Part shown: piece after piece, positions 1 through 9,145 of the stretch
Numbering within the stretch: position 1 is the first letter of the stretch
Layout: each line of letters opens with the position of its first letter
Origin: Lepas anatifera
Lineage: Eukaryota; Arthropoda; Thecostraca; Lepadidae
Assembly (NCBI GenBank): GCA_034440635.1
Contig: JAOTON010001820.1
Location: forward strand, 1,918,501-1,982,500
Length of the DNA: 64,000 nt
Reading direction: 5' to 3'
Program-made: the position numbers and the translations under genes
Notes under the pieces: model-generated
Told to the model about the DNA's origin: nothing
The model's input: the letters and a program-made list of their open reading frames with translations, nothing else
The model's database searches: none

Positions 1-551
1 CAGTTTGTTCTTATAATTTATAGACGCTAGTATCCCTGGAGAAATCCACGGTTTAATTGGAGTTTTCCTTCTACATGGTTTAAATGATTTCGAAAATTTA
101 TCAATTCCAGTTTTAAAATTATTTATAAGAACTTCACAAGCCTCATCAGGATCATTGATGTTTTGAAAATTGGCTAATTCCGAAACAATATAATCATTGA
201 GTTCTTTTTCTTTGGACCAGTCTACAGTCTTTATCATAATTGTCGTTTTTGTATTAACTAATCTTTTTTTAAAGTTTATATATATATATATAGGTAAATG
301 ATCAGATATATATCAGTTACAATTATACCTGAACGTGCAACTTGATCGGTATTACTGGCAAAAAAGTTATCCAATAAGGTATGATAATTTGATGCAAACC
401 TAGTTGTCCTTGAGATCAGAGGCAAAAGGTTGTATGATAACATCAGGGTTAGAAACTTATGTGCGTTTTTGTCATCTTTAGTCTTTAGTAAATCATAGTT
501 GAAATCCCCTGCCAATACATAGTCATTTTTACACGGATTTATTGAGTCCAA
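1..551 (-). pseudogene. LINE endonuclease C-terminal part plus endonuclease-RT linker
   Basis: Leftward from 551 the peptide contains YVLAGDFNYDLL, the G-D-F-N motif of apurinic-type endonucleases. It then reads through TLLDNFFASN, equivalent to the family's T-x-I-D motif. A 2-bp gain in a TA tract near 310 shifts the frame just before an S-D-H motif (the catalytic SDH). In the shifted frame the sequence runs to base 1 and ends with PWISPGILASINYKNKL, the linker motif just before the reverse transcriptase of Jockey/CR1-type elements. The rest is outside the window. Confidence 0.8.
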
Positions 552-1077
552 AACCTTTTCAAATGTTCCAGAAAGCTATTGCTATCCTGGTTTGGAGGTT
601 TATAAACCTCACCAATCACGAAATGTTTCCCATGTTTATCTCCTGCGTTCTCTACTTCTACAAAAGTGGATTCTATTTGTTCAAACTCGAGATCTGCCCT
701 TCTTCTATAGGTATACTTTTTGTTCACATATATTGCTGTTCCTCCCCCTGATTATTTTCCCGACTCGATGAATATAGTTCATATTCATCTATATCAAAAT
801 ATTTTTCGATTTCTTTTTTCAGCCATGTCTCTGCGATGCAAATAATAGACCAAGTTATGCCGGATTGTGATAGAAAGGTTTTGATGTCATCAAACTTGTT
901 TTTGATTGATCGCGCATTTATATGGATAATTTGAAAACTATTTGATATATTCATTTTAATGGGAGGTACATAGTATTCACATTTATTTGTTATTTCAATA
1001 AATTGATGGTTTAAATCAGAAGTATCTTCAAGTACTATATCTTTAAAAGGATTCTCAAACATTTCAGAGAACAACAC
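539..1077 (-). pseudogene. LINE endonuclease, N-terminal and middle part
   Basis: Reading from 1077 leftward, the peptide has the segment IIHINARSIKNKFDDIKTFL, the usual first motif of LINE apurinic endonucleases (N-x-R-S-I-x-N-K). It is followed by CIAETWL, the ET motif holding the catalytic glutamate. The frame is lost near 745. It resumes in the second frame at 727-539 with a segment ending FVIGEVYKPPNQDSNSFLEHL, where the VYKPP motif is the family's Y-R-P-P equivalent. Function when intact: nicking target DNA to prime reverse transcription. Frame breaks make this copy inactive. Confidence 0.8.
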
Positions 1078-1369
1078 GACAGATATCTTCTAGGTCTTGG
1101 CTTGCACCTGTCAATGTATCGCTGTGTGTATATAGCTTTGTTTGGTGTTCCGTTTTATCAGAATTGAAAATGCAGTTAAGGCAACCCCGAACGACCAACG
1201 CTTGATAGGTGGCAACGACGTCCTGTCTAAGATTCATAGGTACAAACTGAAAAAAAACACTAGACATGCCTTAAGCTTTTTCTGTCCCATATCTGGGGAA
1301 TCTAGAACAATACTATGAATACTAATCATACTAGAAAGAATTATTAAATACTAAGATAAAGGTAAGATT

Positions 1370-1575
1370 AAACGCGAAGATTCGGTCGCCGCGGCTAATC
1401 GACAGCGGCGACCGAAGACCCGGAGCCGCAGAGTGGCCGCCGCGGTGGGCGGCGGGAGGCCGTCCCGGTACAGCGACCGGCGGATACGCAACCACGCAAC
1501 CGCAGAGCGGACGTCACCCGCCCACGGCCGGACGGCCAGCCGCCGGCAAGCCGCGGCGGCGCCAGCCCCCAATAA
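1370..1575. other. Isolated GC-rich, CpG-dense island
   Basis: About 200 bp of very GC- and CpG-rich sequence interrupts AT-rich surroundings. It starts with a perfect 12-bp inverted repeat (1381-1392 with 1405-1416, 12-base loop; arm TTCGGTCGCCGC). It stays open in several frames only because of its base composition. It could be a CpG-island promoter, a GC-rich end of an unknown transposon, or foreign DNA. No TATA box or recognisable coding sequence is seen beside it. Confidence 0.45.
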
Positions 1576-1879
1576 GCAGCCAGGGCAAAGCAAAAGAGAA
1601 AAAAACAATTTCACATGAAGACCTTTTTTCCTCGAACAACCACTGATGCTTGCTGGCAATGCTACTTGTATCAAAATGAAGGTGATAACACATGTACCAT
1701 AACACCATTTCTTCTGTCCCTATCCGCAAAAATTCAAGGTGGCGCACCCGCCTCCTAAACTGACATACAATTTTTATGGTCAAGTTTACATAAATATAAT
1801 CTTGGCCTAGATATCAACCAATATTTCACACACACAAAAATATTTGAGGCTGGTTGTCACAAAAATATCTATAATTTAT

Positions 1880-2060
1880 CATAAAGAGCAAGAAAGAAAG
1901 AAGGAGGCAAGGGAGAAAGGGAGTTTAGAAGGGAAGGGGGAGAGAGTGCGCGAGAGAGAGAGGGGGAGAGAAGCAGGGAGGAAGAAGATGGAAGGAAGTA
2001 AGAAGGAGGAGCAGGGAGAGAGGGTGGAAGGAAGTAAGGAAGAGATGCACTGAGGGAGCG
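1880..2060. repeat. Purine-rich (GA/GGA) low-complexity tract
   Basis: About 180 bp consisting almost only of A and G on the plus strand (GAAAG, GGAGAG, GAAGGA). It is a polypurine simple-sequence region. Open frames in it are compositional artefacts. Confidence 0.85.
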
Positions 2061-2069
2061 TGGGAGACT

Positions 2070-2990
2070 TCCTGACCAAGAGGCTAAACAATGGTATACA
2101 CCTATGAGTAAGCCAAACCGTACAGCATTCCATCAGGGTCAGCATGGGTCTCTTTCTCACCACATTTTTAGCCCATGTCTCCTACAGCTGATTGCGAGCC
2201 AGCACTCCAAACAGCTCCATGAACATAATTTGACTCATGCCAGTAGAGCTTAGGCTCTCAGCCTAATATGCGGAAGATAATGGTGAGAGGACATTGAAAA
2301 TAATCGCAGCGAGTGTGAACCTAGCCTGTGCGCTGTCATGGAAAATTATCTCACGCGGAGAAGCTTTGACATTGAAGCCAATGCATACCGGGCTTTAACC
2401 CACATTATTAATTGCCCCTAAAAAATAAGGTTTGAACCAGATGGCAGACTCAAGGAGATGTAAGGAAAGTTAATACGTTATGATAAACACAGAATGAAGC
2501 ATGTGGGCATTTTCCATCGACCTTTATCTATGTTCTTCATTTCGTCAGCATGGGAGAATTGCTCTTGTACGTGAAATTTCGAGAGGTGTTGAGATAATTT
2601 TGTTGGCCATGTGATTGAATGCTGAAATAGATCATGGCAGGATTAGGCATGTGTGATTTTAACATAAATGGGACCAACTAGAATAAAAAGAAAACAGTTT
2701 CAACGTGTCCAAGTACTCTCTTGATCAATTGATAACTTTTTTTCGTTTATTGACTGTGATTTGCGCGTTTAATGATCACAAGTCATTGTCCTTTAACACG
2801 TACTGCATTTCTCTCGAGCAATAAGAATACACAAATCAGTTAGAAGTTTCACGTAATTGAAAGAAGTTTCCAGTAACCATTTGGACAGTTTCCTTGGCTA
2901 ATCCCGAATGCGGTCATTTTTTCACTGTCCGAACGACCAATCATTTCGATATCCGTCTTAGGTCATCATCTAACACCTAACGCTTTTAAA
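2070..2990. other. Unassigned AT-rich sequence
   Basis: No coding motif, tandem repeat, inverted-repeat end or RNA gene is recognised between the purine tract and the Ingi-like LINE. Confidence 0.5.
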
Positions 2991-3199
2991 ATGGTGAGTT
3001 ATGTGCAGTGTTCAGATCGAAGTGAAAAGACCATTCGGATTGATCAAACGAGTATATTTTTGTCACTGATAATCCACTTATACCATCAACCATCGTCTTC
3101 AGGTCAAGTTCAGGACGCATCATTTATGAGAAGAGGTGAGCGTGCACTGTGCATGCCCAAATCGAGACACAGCCGCCCTCCCGATGGACAGACCGCGCA

Positions 3200-3560
3200 G
3201 AAATACGTCCTCGTCGCGTTTGATTTCGCGCACGCGTACGACGTAGTGGACCACCGCGTGCTGCGCGTTCGCCTACCGGAGATGGGGCTGTCAAATTGCA
3301 CGATGGCCTGGATTTGGCAGTGGCTCCGGGACCGAAGAGTCAAGGTGGAACTAAATGGCGTGCTTTCCAGTGAGCGCATTTTCCGAACTGGTCTGCCGTA
3401 AGGCAGTGTCTTTTCGCCAGCTTTATTTTTGTTATGGGCGGCTCGCCTGGTAGACGCACTCCGCGGGGTTCCCGGATGCTCCCCTACATGTACGCCGATG
3501 ATACGGCGGCTCTCTGCACCAGCCCCCTCCAACAGCAAGCGCAGACCATCGGATGTGACG
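3200..3560 (+). pseudogene. LINE reverse transcriptase palm fragment with YADD box
   Basis: The frame from about 3205 reads VLVAFDFAHAYDVVDHRVL, the first catalytic aspartate region (D-F-x-x-A-Y-D-x-V) of a LINE reverse transcriptase. It then reads W-x-x-x-W-L-x-D-R-R with a following V-x-x-N-G. The conserved G-L-P-Q-G-S-V-F-S-P block is present but its glutamine codon is TAA (3401-3403), giving a premature stop. A frameshift follows, after which TAC GCC GAT GAT at 3491-3502 encodes the YADD catalytic motif, followed by TAALCTS. When intact this enzyme copies element RNA at a nicked target. Confidence 0.85.
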
Positions 3561-3561
3561 T

Positions 3562-3769
3562 CACACCTCGTAGCTTATAACATGTGAAAATTAAATTATC
3601 AAATATCCAAATTTTTGCAAAAAGAGGCCCAGAATCCAAAATAAAATGATTATCCATTGCATTTGGGATAAACTTCATTACCGTGTATTCTCACAAATTC
3701 GTAAGCGGGAAGTACCATTAGCAGCAGTTTAACACACGGCTCAATGGTAAAGGAATTCCTCCACGCCCG
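3562..3769. mobile_element. ~208-bp insertion inside the LINE, flanked by TGTGACGT
   Basis: LINE coding similarity stops just after 3555 and resumes after about 3785. The intervening AT-rich block is flanked by an 8-base direct repeat TGTGACGT (3554-3561 and 3770-3777), consistent with a target-site duplication of hAT-like length. I see no convincing terminal inverted repeats. A separate perfect 11-bp inverted repeat (ATTCCTCCACG, 3755-3765 with 3786-3796) spans the right junction. Confidence 0.4.
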
Positions 3770-3786
3770 TGTGACGTTACTCGGAC

Positions 3787-4440
3787 GTGGAGGAATCCCT
3801 CTTGAGCGTACCTTTAAGTAAAGGTATCTTGTCTCTGCACGGGCAACAACATCCAAGTCGCCCAGGATCGGGCGCAAGCTGCTGCTGGCCCCCCGTGAAG
3901 TGGGCCCCACAGCACAAAATGATGGTATCAGGAGCTGAGATCCAAGTACTGGTGATGCCCCAGTGGGCCAGAGACGCCGATCCCGTCAGTATTAAGGTCG
4001 ACGGGAAGTCTGTCACTGCTGGAGACACCCTAAAGCTACTTGGCGTCACCATCGATCGGCTTCTCCACTTCGGTCCACACTGTAAGACTGTAGGAGAACG
4101 TCCACCCCCGCATCTCCCACCTACGTCAACTGTCCGGCTACAACTGGGGGATGCACGAACAGCACCTCCGAACCGTCGCTACTGGCTACGTGAGAGGAGC
4201 GATGGACCAAGCGGCCGCAGCATGGCTCCACACCACACCGCCATTTCATGTCGAGCTGCTGGAGCGCAAAATGAGAGCGTATCATCACAGGATGCACCCG
4301 CCCCACCCCCAGCCATGCGCTGATGGCCGAGGTAAGACTCCCTTCCCCGTGGCGGCCAGAAGGAGGGTACTCGCGACCCGACTGCTGGTGAAAGTCCATG
4401 CGCTGCCAACTGAAGACCCTTTGTGAAGACGTGCAGAGGC
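3787..4440 (+). pseudogene. LINE RT thumb/connection fragment
   Basis: The frame from 3787 contains GKSVTAGDTLKLLGVTIDRL followed by LHFGPHC, the L-G-V-x-I-D-x-x-L-x-F-x-x-H motif at the RT thumb of non-LTR elements. Near 4125 the frame shifts. The next frame reads LSGYNWGMHEQHLRTVATGY, then AAAAWLHTTPP, ELLERKMRAYHHRM and finally VAARRRVLATRLLVKVHALP. These blocks are typical of the region between RT and RNase H in Ingi-like elements. Multiple frameshifts show decay. Confidence 0.75.
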
Positions 4441-4589
4441 GACAGCGCCCTCTCGACTCTCCTCGGTGACTGGGTGGCGGCAGGTGGGCAGAGAGATGTG
4501 GGATCAAGCAGGCATCTCCCTCCCCATCGAGCCTCTCCTTCCTCGACGTCTTCCACCGTGAGTATCGGGAGAGTGAGTCACATTTCAAC

Positions 4590-4870
4590 TAGACGTGGGC
4601 CCACTGACATCAGGAGCGCCACCTGTCCGGAAGAAGCGAGTAGCTCTCCACCACCCCGCTTTCCCGACTCAATGTGCCACATGGGTGTGGACCGACAGGT
4701 CAGTGCAGGGAGGGGTCACGAGCGGGAGAGCTGGGTCTTCATCGAGTCACCAGACGAAGCCCAGCATGAGCTCAGGCGACCAGCAGGCTCGCTCTGCTCG
4801 GTTTTTCGAGCTGAGATGTTAGCTCTCCAAACTGCCTGTGTTTGGAGTGTGTTTATGTGTGCACTGGAGC
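4590..4870 (+). pseudogene. RNase H fragment of the Ingi-like LINE
   Basis: The frame at about 4660-4740 reads ATWVWTDRSVQGGVTSG, the first RNase H motif with its aspartate (usually W-T-D-G-S; here Arg replaces Gly). After a frameshift near 4735, the sequence WVFIESPDEAQHELRRPAGS continues to FRAEMLALQTA, which holds the second acidic residue (x-A-E-x-x-A-L). The domain then ends at the palindromic junction near 4865. Function when intact: removing the RNA strand during element replication. Confidence 0.7.
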
Positions 4871-4887
4871 ACCCAGTGCACACATAA
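4853..4887. repeat. Perfect 15-bp palindrome at the junction of opposed LINE fragments
   Basis: TTATGTGTGCACTGG at 4853-4867 is followed by a 5-base loop and its exact reverse complement at 4873-4887. It sits where plus-strand RNase H similarity ends and minus-strand RNase H similarity begins. Confidence 0.8.
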
Positions 4888-5207
4888 GATCTGGTCATCT
4901 TCAGAATGGCCCGCAAAGATGATGACGCATTACATAAATACAATGGCTTCAATGTCTGTAGATAAGACAGCGAATCGGTAAAAATTGCAAACTTCCTCGC
5001 CATCAGCCTAGATACCTGGTCCAAACAGCGAAAAATGGCGCACAGCTCTGAAGTAAAAATGGATACTTCGTAAGACAAACTAGAAAACTTCTCAATATTG
5101 TGACCAACAAATGCACGTGCCACGTGCCCTGTGCCATTGTCACTTTCTTTTCCAGCCGTCTGTATAGAAGCAGACGTGGTTTTCGAACGGCTCCGCAGCA
5201 AGTTCAT
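4870..5207 (-). pseudogene. RNase H fragment of a second LINE, opposite strand
   Basis: Minus-strand translation from 5207 leftward contains GHVARAFVGHNIEKFSSLSY, then SIFTSELCAIFRCLDQVSRL, then KFAIFTDSLSYLQTL. The x-T-S-E-L-C-A-I and F-T-D-S motifs are the second and third acidic positions of an RNase H domain. The protein differs from the Ingi-like domain on the other strand, so two elements meet tail to tail. The first catalytic motif and the RT lie outside or are lost. The fragment is open for about 110 codons but has no intact partner domains. Confidence 0.7.
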
Positions 5208-5475
5208 AAATTACTGGCGCGTCGGTTCAGGAAGCACATTTTTGCTTTGTTGGAGTAGGTCTGTGTTCGTGTTAACTGTCGACATGAGCTGTGGTTCAAT
5301 AACAGCTGCTTGATATGGTTCTACGAGGCCGCGGTCGATACCAGCCTGTGCCAGCCAGACACAGACTCTCACTTCCGGGTGACGGGTTGCAACACGCCAG
5401 CCACTGTCTATCTGACAGAGGTAGGTGTCGCCAAAAAATGTTTGGTATGTGGGGCGTGTTGGTGACTGATTTTAA

Positions 5476-5923
5476 AGGGAATGTGGCACCTTGGTCAAAT
5501 CCTGGAATTTTGTGTAATTAGGCGTACTTTTAGCCGAAAATAATGAAACCAACCATGATTTCTCTGCAAAATGTACGATAAGCGCAACATTTTGATTTTT
5601 AAAGCACTCCTCTAGGAAAAGAAATAAATATCTGCCTGTGGATGATGTCATGATCTGGCAACCACTACCACACTCGAAACCCTTCAAGGGCTTCGATTGG
5701 CTGATGCTCATCGTGATGTCAGCATATGTGGTCACACCAGCAGCTCACAACAATGGCCGCCTGGTGAGAGGTACATGAGAGGTACATTTCGGGTAGGTTT
5801 TAGCTTTTTTCTACGGAAATATCGAGTTCCAAGACAAATGATATATAGAGTACCTGGTTTTGCGACTTGCTTTACGATTTGGCTATCTCAGTTTAATCAC
5901 GTTATAAAGGTGCCACATTCCCT
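5476..5923 (+). mobile_element. Family A element copy A1 (TTAA-flanked inverted-repeat MITE)
   Basis: The ends are AGGGAATGTGGCACCTT and the exact inverse AAGGTGCCACATTCCCT. The left flank is TTAA and the right is TTAT, so the target-site duplication appears slightly mutated. About 448 bp, with no coding capacity. Other copies are at 11140 (fragment), 12149, 36643, 47063 and 48534. TTAA targeting with AGGG ends points to Kolobok- or piggyBac-type mobilisation; the superfamily is not settled. Confidence 0.85.
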
Positions 5924-5929
5924 TTATTA

Positions 5930-6720
5930 GCTTAATGGAAAGCGAGTATCTTACTGCGCATTTGTAGTGGTATTTCATTAATTTCCACTAGCATGCTCAT
6001 TATGGGTGAAGCTTGGAACGCCCCTGTTACTATTCTGATAGCGTGATGATGGACATATCGATAATCTTTTTCGCGGACTAAGGAGCGGCCTCATACACAA
6101 CACAGCCGTACTCGATCTTCGAAGGAATAAGTGATATGTATAGGATAAGAAGCTTATAACGTAGCGTGTAACGATGAGCATATAACGTGCGTTAACGTAT
6201 ATATAAGCGTATAACGTGTATAGCATGAGAAACATTTCTCTATCCGCACCGTATCTCATCCTCGTCAACACTTTCAGTATTTTCAGCGTATCGAAACATT
6301 TTTTGCAGAGTTCCTTCAGGTGTGGCACATGGATGTTTATCGAGTGTGAGCCCGATAAATCTGGTTTCTGCTACAACGTCGATCAGATTTCCGCGAATTT
6401 ACATCAGGTATTCAGTCTCAATTTCTATTATAGAAGTGCATGCACTTTGTCTTTGAACTTGAAAATTTCAGTCCATTGCTGCAATGTGTCAAGGCCAAGC
6501 TGCAGCCGTCTCTGTGCAGCTGCTGTAGTAGACGCTGTCACCCATATTGTGAAGTCTTCAACGAAAAGCACATGGCGTATGTTTGCGGGAAGTGTCTGCA
6601 ATATCATTGGTCATAACTGCAAACAAGGCTATGAAAATCACAGAATCCTGGGCTATGCTGCTCTGTTGCTGATACCAATCCGATACGACTGAGCTTACGC
6701 GAAATCTTAAATACCTATTT
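5930..6720. other. Unassigned sequence
   Basis: I see no recognisable gene or repeat family. Plus-strand open frame 6216-6692 (158 codons) shows no motif I recognise, and its composition matches the flanks. It could be a remnant, but I do not call it as a gene. Confidence 0.4.
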
Positions 6721-6724
6721 TTCG

Positions 6725-7110
6725 GAATATTAGAAATAAACCACCCCAAGTGGCCTCGCACGCCGAGGCCAAAGAGTTTCTGCAGAACGCCCTTGGATAG
6801 CAAAGGCCCCCCCAAGGGACAATGGCGCCCCCTGGGGAGGAAGACGCCCCCTTTAGAAAATCTTGCACCCCTTCTCGAAAATGGAATCCGCCGTCTCTGG
6901 GCGTCACTGAAACTTATCACTGGACACTGGACGGAAAAGCTTATCAGGTGGGCGCCAAATCCTATCGTGGGGGGGAGGGGGTGGGCGCCAATACTCGCAC
7001 CCTAGGGGAGAAGGGTGGGAAGCGATATTTCGGAGGTTGCATCAATCTTTTAGGGGGCGTCAAGGGGCAATCGGGGAAGGGGCCAAGCACCCCTTGCCTG
7101 TCTGGATTTG
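6725..7110. repeat. Degraded copy of a GC-rich interspersed repeat (family I)
   Basis: Segments such as GCGCCCCCTGGGGA, GAAAATGGAATCCGCCGTC and TATCAGGTGGGCGCCAAATC recur in part at 49230-49470, 57660-58440, 61220-62000 and 40150-40260. This indicates a dispersed family with C/G-homopolymer-rich ends. No complete termini are identified here. Confidence 0.5.
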
Positions 7111-7519
7111 TCTGTGCAAGGACAACCTTAGATTAAAGTTCAGGTTATATAGATAGCTGCATTTGTGACTTATGTAAATGGGGGGTTTGTTATTGGTTCT
7201 AGCATTCCACGAGTTGAACGGCAAACTACCGACTGCTGGGGTTAGCCGGGTTTGCGGACTGCTGGGGTGGCCAGACAAGCCATTTCCAGCCTCTGGGAGA
7301 AGACCATGGCACCTGAGTCCTACCCGCTGGACCTGCCAATAAGCCCAAGCCTCTCCCGTGTCTTGTTTGACTGGTCATTGATTATTCGAATGTGCACGAG
7401 CTTTGAGACCTTGTCGATTTCCCTGAGTCAATCTTTATCTATTTATCCATTGTTTTTTCAACCGTTGGATATTTTATAATATTCCTTTAGTGCAACCACA
7501 GAGGACAAAAAAACTCTGA
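7111..7519. other. Unassigned sequence
   Basis: No recognisable coding, RNA or repeat feature between the family I fragment and element E1. Confidence 0.4.
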
Positions 7520-8304
7520 TTAACACGCGTAGTGGAAGGGGTCTTAAAGGCCCCCCACTTATTTTTCCGAGGTGGCTGGAGAACAGCTCGCCACTGGGAA
7601 ACGATACTTTTCCACATTTGGGATAATTTATGAGCGCGTGAATTGGTCAGGAAATTTGTAAAAAATCGGTCAATATTTTTTACTTACAGGTTTTCAAAGT
7701 CAGACCTATATTTTGAGTTCGCCTGCACCATAGACCGAGTGGTGACGTCTAACATCATATAATCAGGTTACATGTCGAGGTCAACCCACATGAAGGTCAA
7801 AGTCAAAGGTTACAAATCAAGGCCATTGAACCCAGTATTGACTTCAGGTGGCATTATTCAGTATGATTATCTTATGCCATGACTTCATGGTTAACACGCG
7901 CACGGTTAACATTGACGGGGGCAAGTACCCGCTCCCCCTCGGGTTTTTCGAAGACAGCATGAAAACGGCGGAGCGTAGCGCCTTTACTTATCATACCTTT
8001 TCTCCTTTTCATCCCTTTTACGACTTTTGTCAAAATTTTGAGGTTAGGTCATCTCAGGTCAGGTCCCCAGTACAGGTCAAATGACCTGACCTCAAATAAA
8101 GTTTAAGATAGCATTAGTCAGAACGGGGTAAACTTATCCGATTGAAACTCATATCACATATGGGCCCACCGAGTTCTCAAAATTATGTTCCGGTATTTTT
8201 GATATCGATAACCTAAGGTCAGGTACGAGCCATGACCTCTTCATTGGAAATACATGGGAAACATGGTTTGAACTGAATAGCTTAGATGGTGATAGAGCCT
8301 TTAT

Positions 8305-9145
8305 CACGCGCATTGACGGGGGCGGGTACCCGCCCCCTCGGGTTTTTCGGAGATAACAGAAAAACGGCGGCGCGTAGCGCCGCCGTACTTGGTATACCTT
8401 TTCCCTCATCATTTTTACAACTTCTGTGAAAATTTTAAGGTTAGGTCATCTCAGGTCAGGTCACCATTACAGTTCAAGGGACCCGACCTCAAAAAAAGTT
8501 TAAGATAGCATAAGTCGGAGCAGGGTGAACTTATCCGATTGAAACTCATATCACATAATGGCCCCACCGAGTTCTCTAAAATATGTTCCGGTATTTTTGA
8601 TATCGATGACCTAAGGTCAGGTACGAGGCATGACCTCTCCATTGGAAATACATGGGAAAAATGGTTTTTACGGAATAACTCAGTAACGGATGGTGATAGA
8701 GCATTTATTTTAGCTGCATTAGACTCGCCTGGGCTTTGCGGTTCTAATGATATGCATTTTATATAATTTGACCCTGACCTGACCTCAGGTCAGGTCAAAT
8801 CCTTGATTTGACCTAGCAAGGTCAACTTATATATCATTCGATTCGGCTTGCTAAGAGAATTCATATAGTTCAAGTCGTTTTGCTCTATCTTTCACTTGTT
8901 CAGATTTAATGGCCGAAAAACTGAATTTACATGTTATCCCTATGACGGGCATGTTTTGACCTCTCGTGACCTTAAATGTGACCTGACAAAAAAATGGTTC
9001 AAATGTTTTCGATGGAGAAGTGGATGGGCAGCCCAACGCCGTTTACCGTTTTTCGCTACCTACCATGGTTCTCGAGATCTTAGGGGGGCGGGTACCCGCC
9101 CCCCCGTCAATGCGAAGGTGGCTCAGACCCCCGTCAATGCGCGTG
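8305..9145 (+). mobile_element. Family B element copy B2, nested in B1
   Basis: 841 bp, flanked by TTAT on both sides (8301-8304 and 9146-9149). The tips CACGCGCATTGACGGGGGCG and its inverse form long terminal inverted repeats that include a GGGCGGGTACCCGCCC palindrome at each end. A perfect GC hairpin (arms CGGCGGCGC, loop GTA) lies at 8365-8385. Dense GGTCA motifs follow. This is one of the best-preserved B copies; I see no coding frame with known motifs. Confidence 0.9.
8365..8385. repeat. GC hairpin near the left end of B2
   Basis: CGGCGGCGC, loop GTA, GCGCCGCCG: nine perfect pairs. Equivalent or slightly changed hairpins occur at the same place in B3, B4, B5, B6, D1, D2 and F, so it is a conserved structural part of these elements. 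Confidence 0.8.

Larger units (their letters stand above)
1..1270 (-). mobile_element. Decayed LINE (Jockey/CR1-like), endonuclease region, truncated by window edge
   Basis: Minus-strand translation gives, in order, an apurinic-type endonuclease domain and the linker before the reverse transcriptase of a non-LTR retrotransposon. The pieces lie in several frames: the N-terminal endonuclease (1077 to 724), the middle (727 to 539), and the C-terminal part with linker (551 to 1). At least three frameshifts separate them, near 745, 545 and 310, so this is a dead copy. The reverse transcriptase would lie left of base 1. From 1078 to about 1270 the same strand has an unassigned stretch that may be 5' sequence of the element. 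The clade is a judgement from the style of the linker and could be another Jockey-superfamily lineage. Confidence 0.8.
3100..4890 (+). mobile_element. Broken Ingi-like LINE (RT, thumb, RNase H)
   Basis: Plus-strand fragments line up as palm, YADD active site, thumb/connection and RNase H of a non-LTR retrotransposon. The order, the arrangement of the post-RT region (a glycine/tryptophan-rich SGYNWG block, then ARRRVLATRLLVKVHALP) and the RNase H domain resemble Ingi/L1Tc-type elements. The copy has an in-frame stop, several frameshifts, and an inserted ~208-bp block at 3562-3769. The endonuclease end is missing on the left, and the RNase H is cut at about 4865. Clade assignment is by pattern memory and needs a profile search. 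Confidence 0.75.

Noticed and set aside
3110..3538. 142-codon minus-strand frame across the LINE
   Set aside because: Shadow of the reverse transcriptase on the plus strand, which has recognisable catalytic motifs.
4151..4887. Several overlapping frames as independent genes
   Set aside because: All are frame-shifted pieces of one LINE post-RT/RNase H region.
8539..8766. 75-codon frame (KLISHNGPTEFSKI...) repeated at 33830 and 54268
   Set aside because: It recurs because it lies in copies of element B. Other B copies break it, and it has no known motif, so I treat it as chance within the element.
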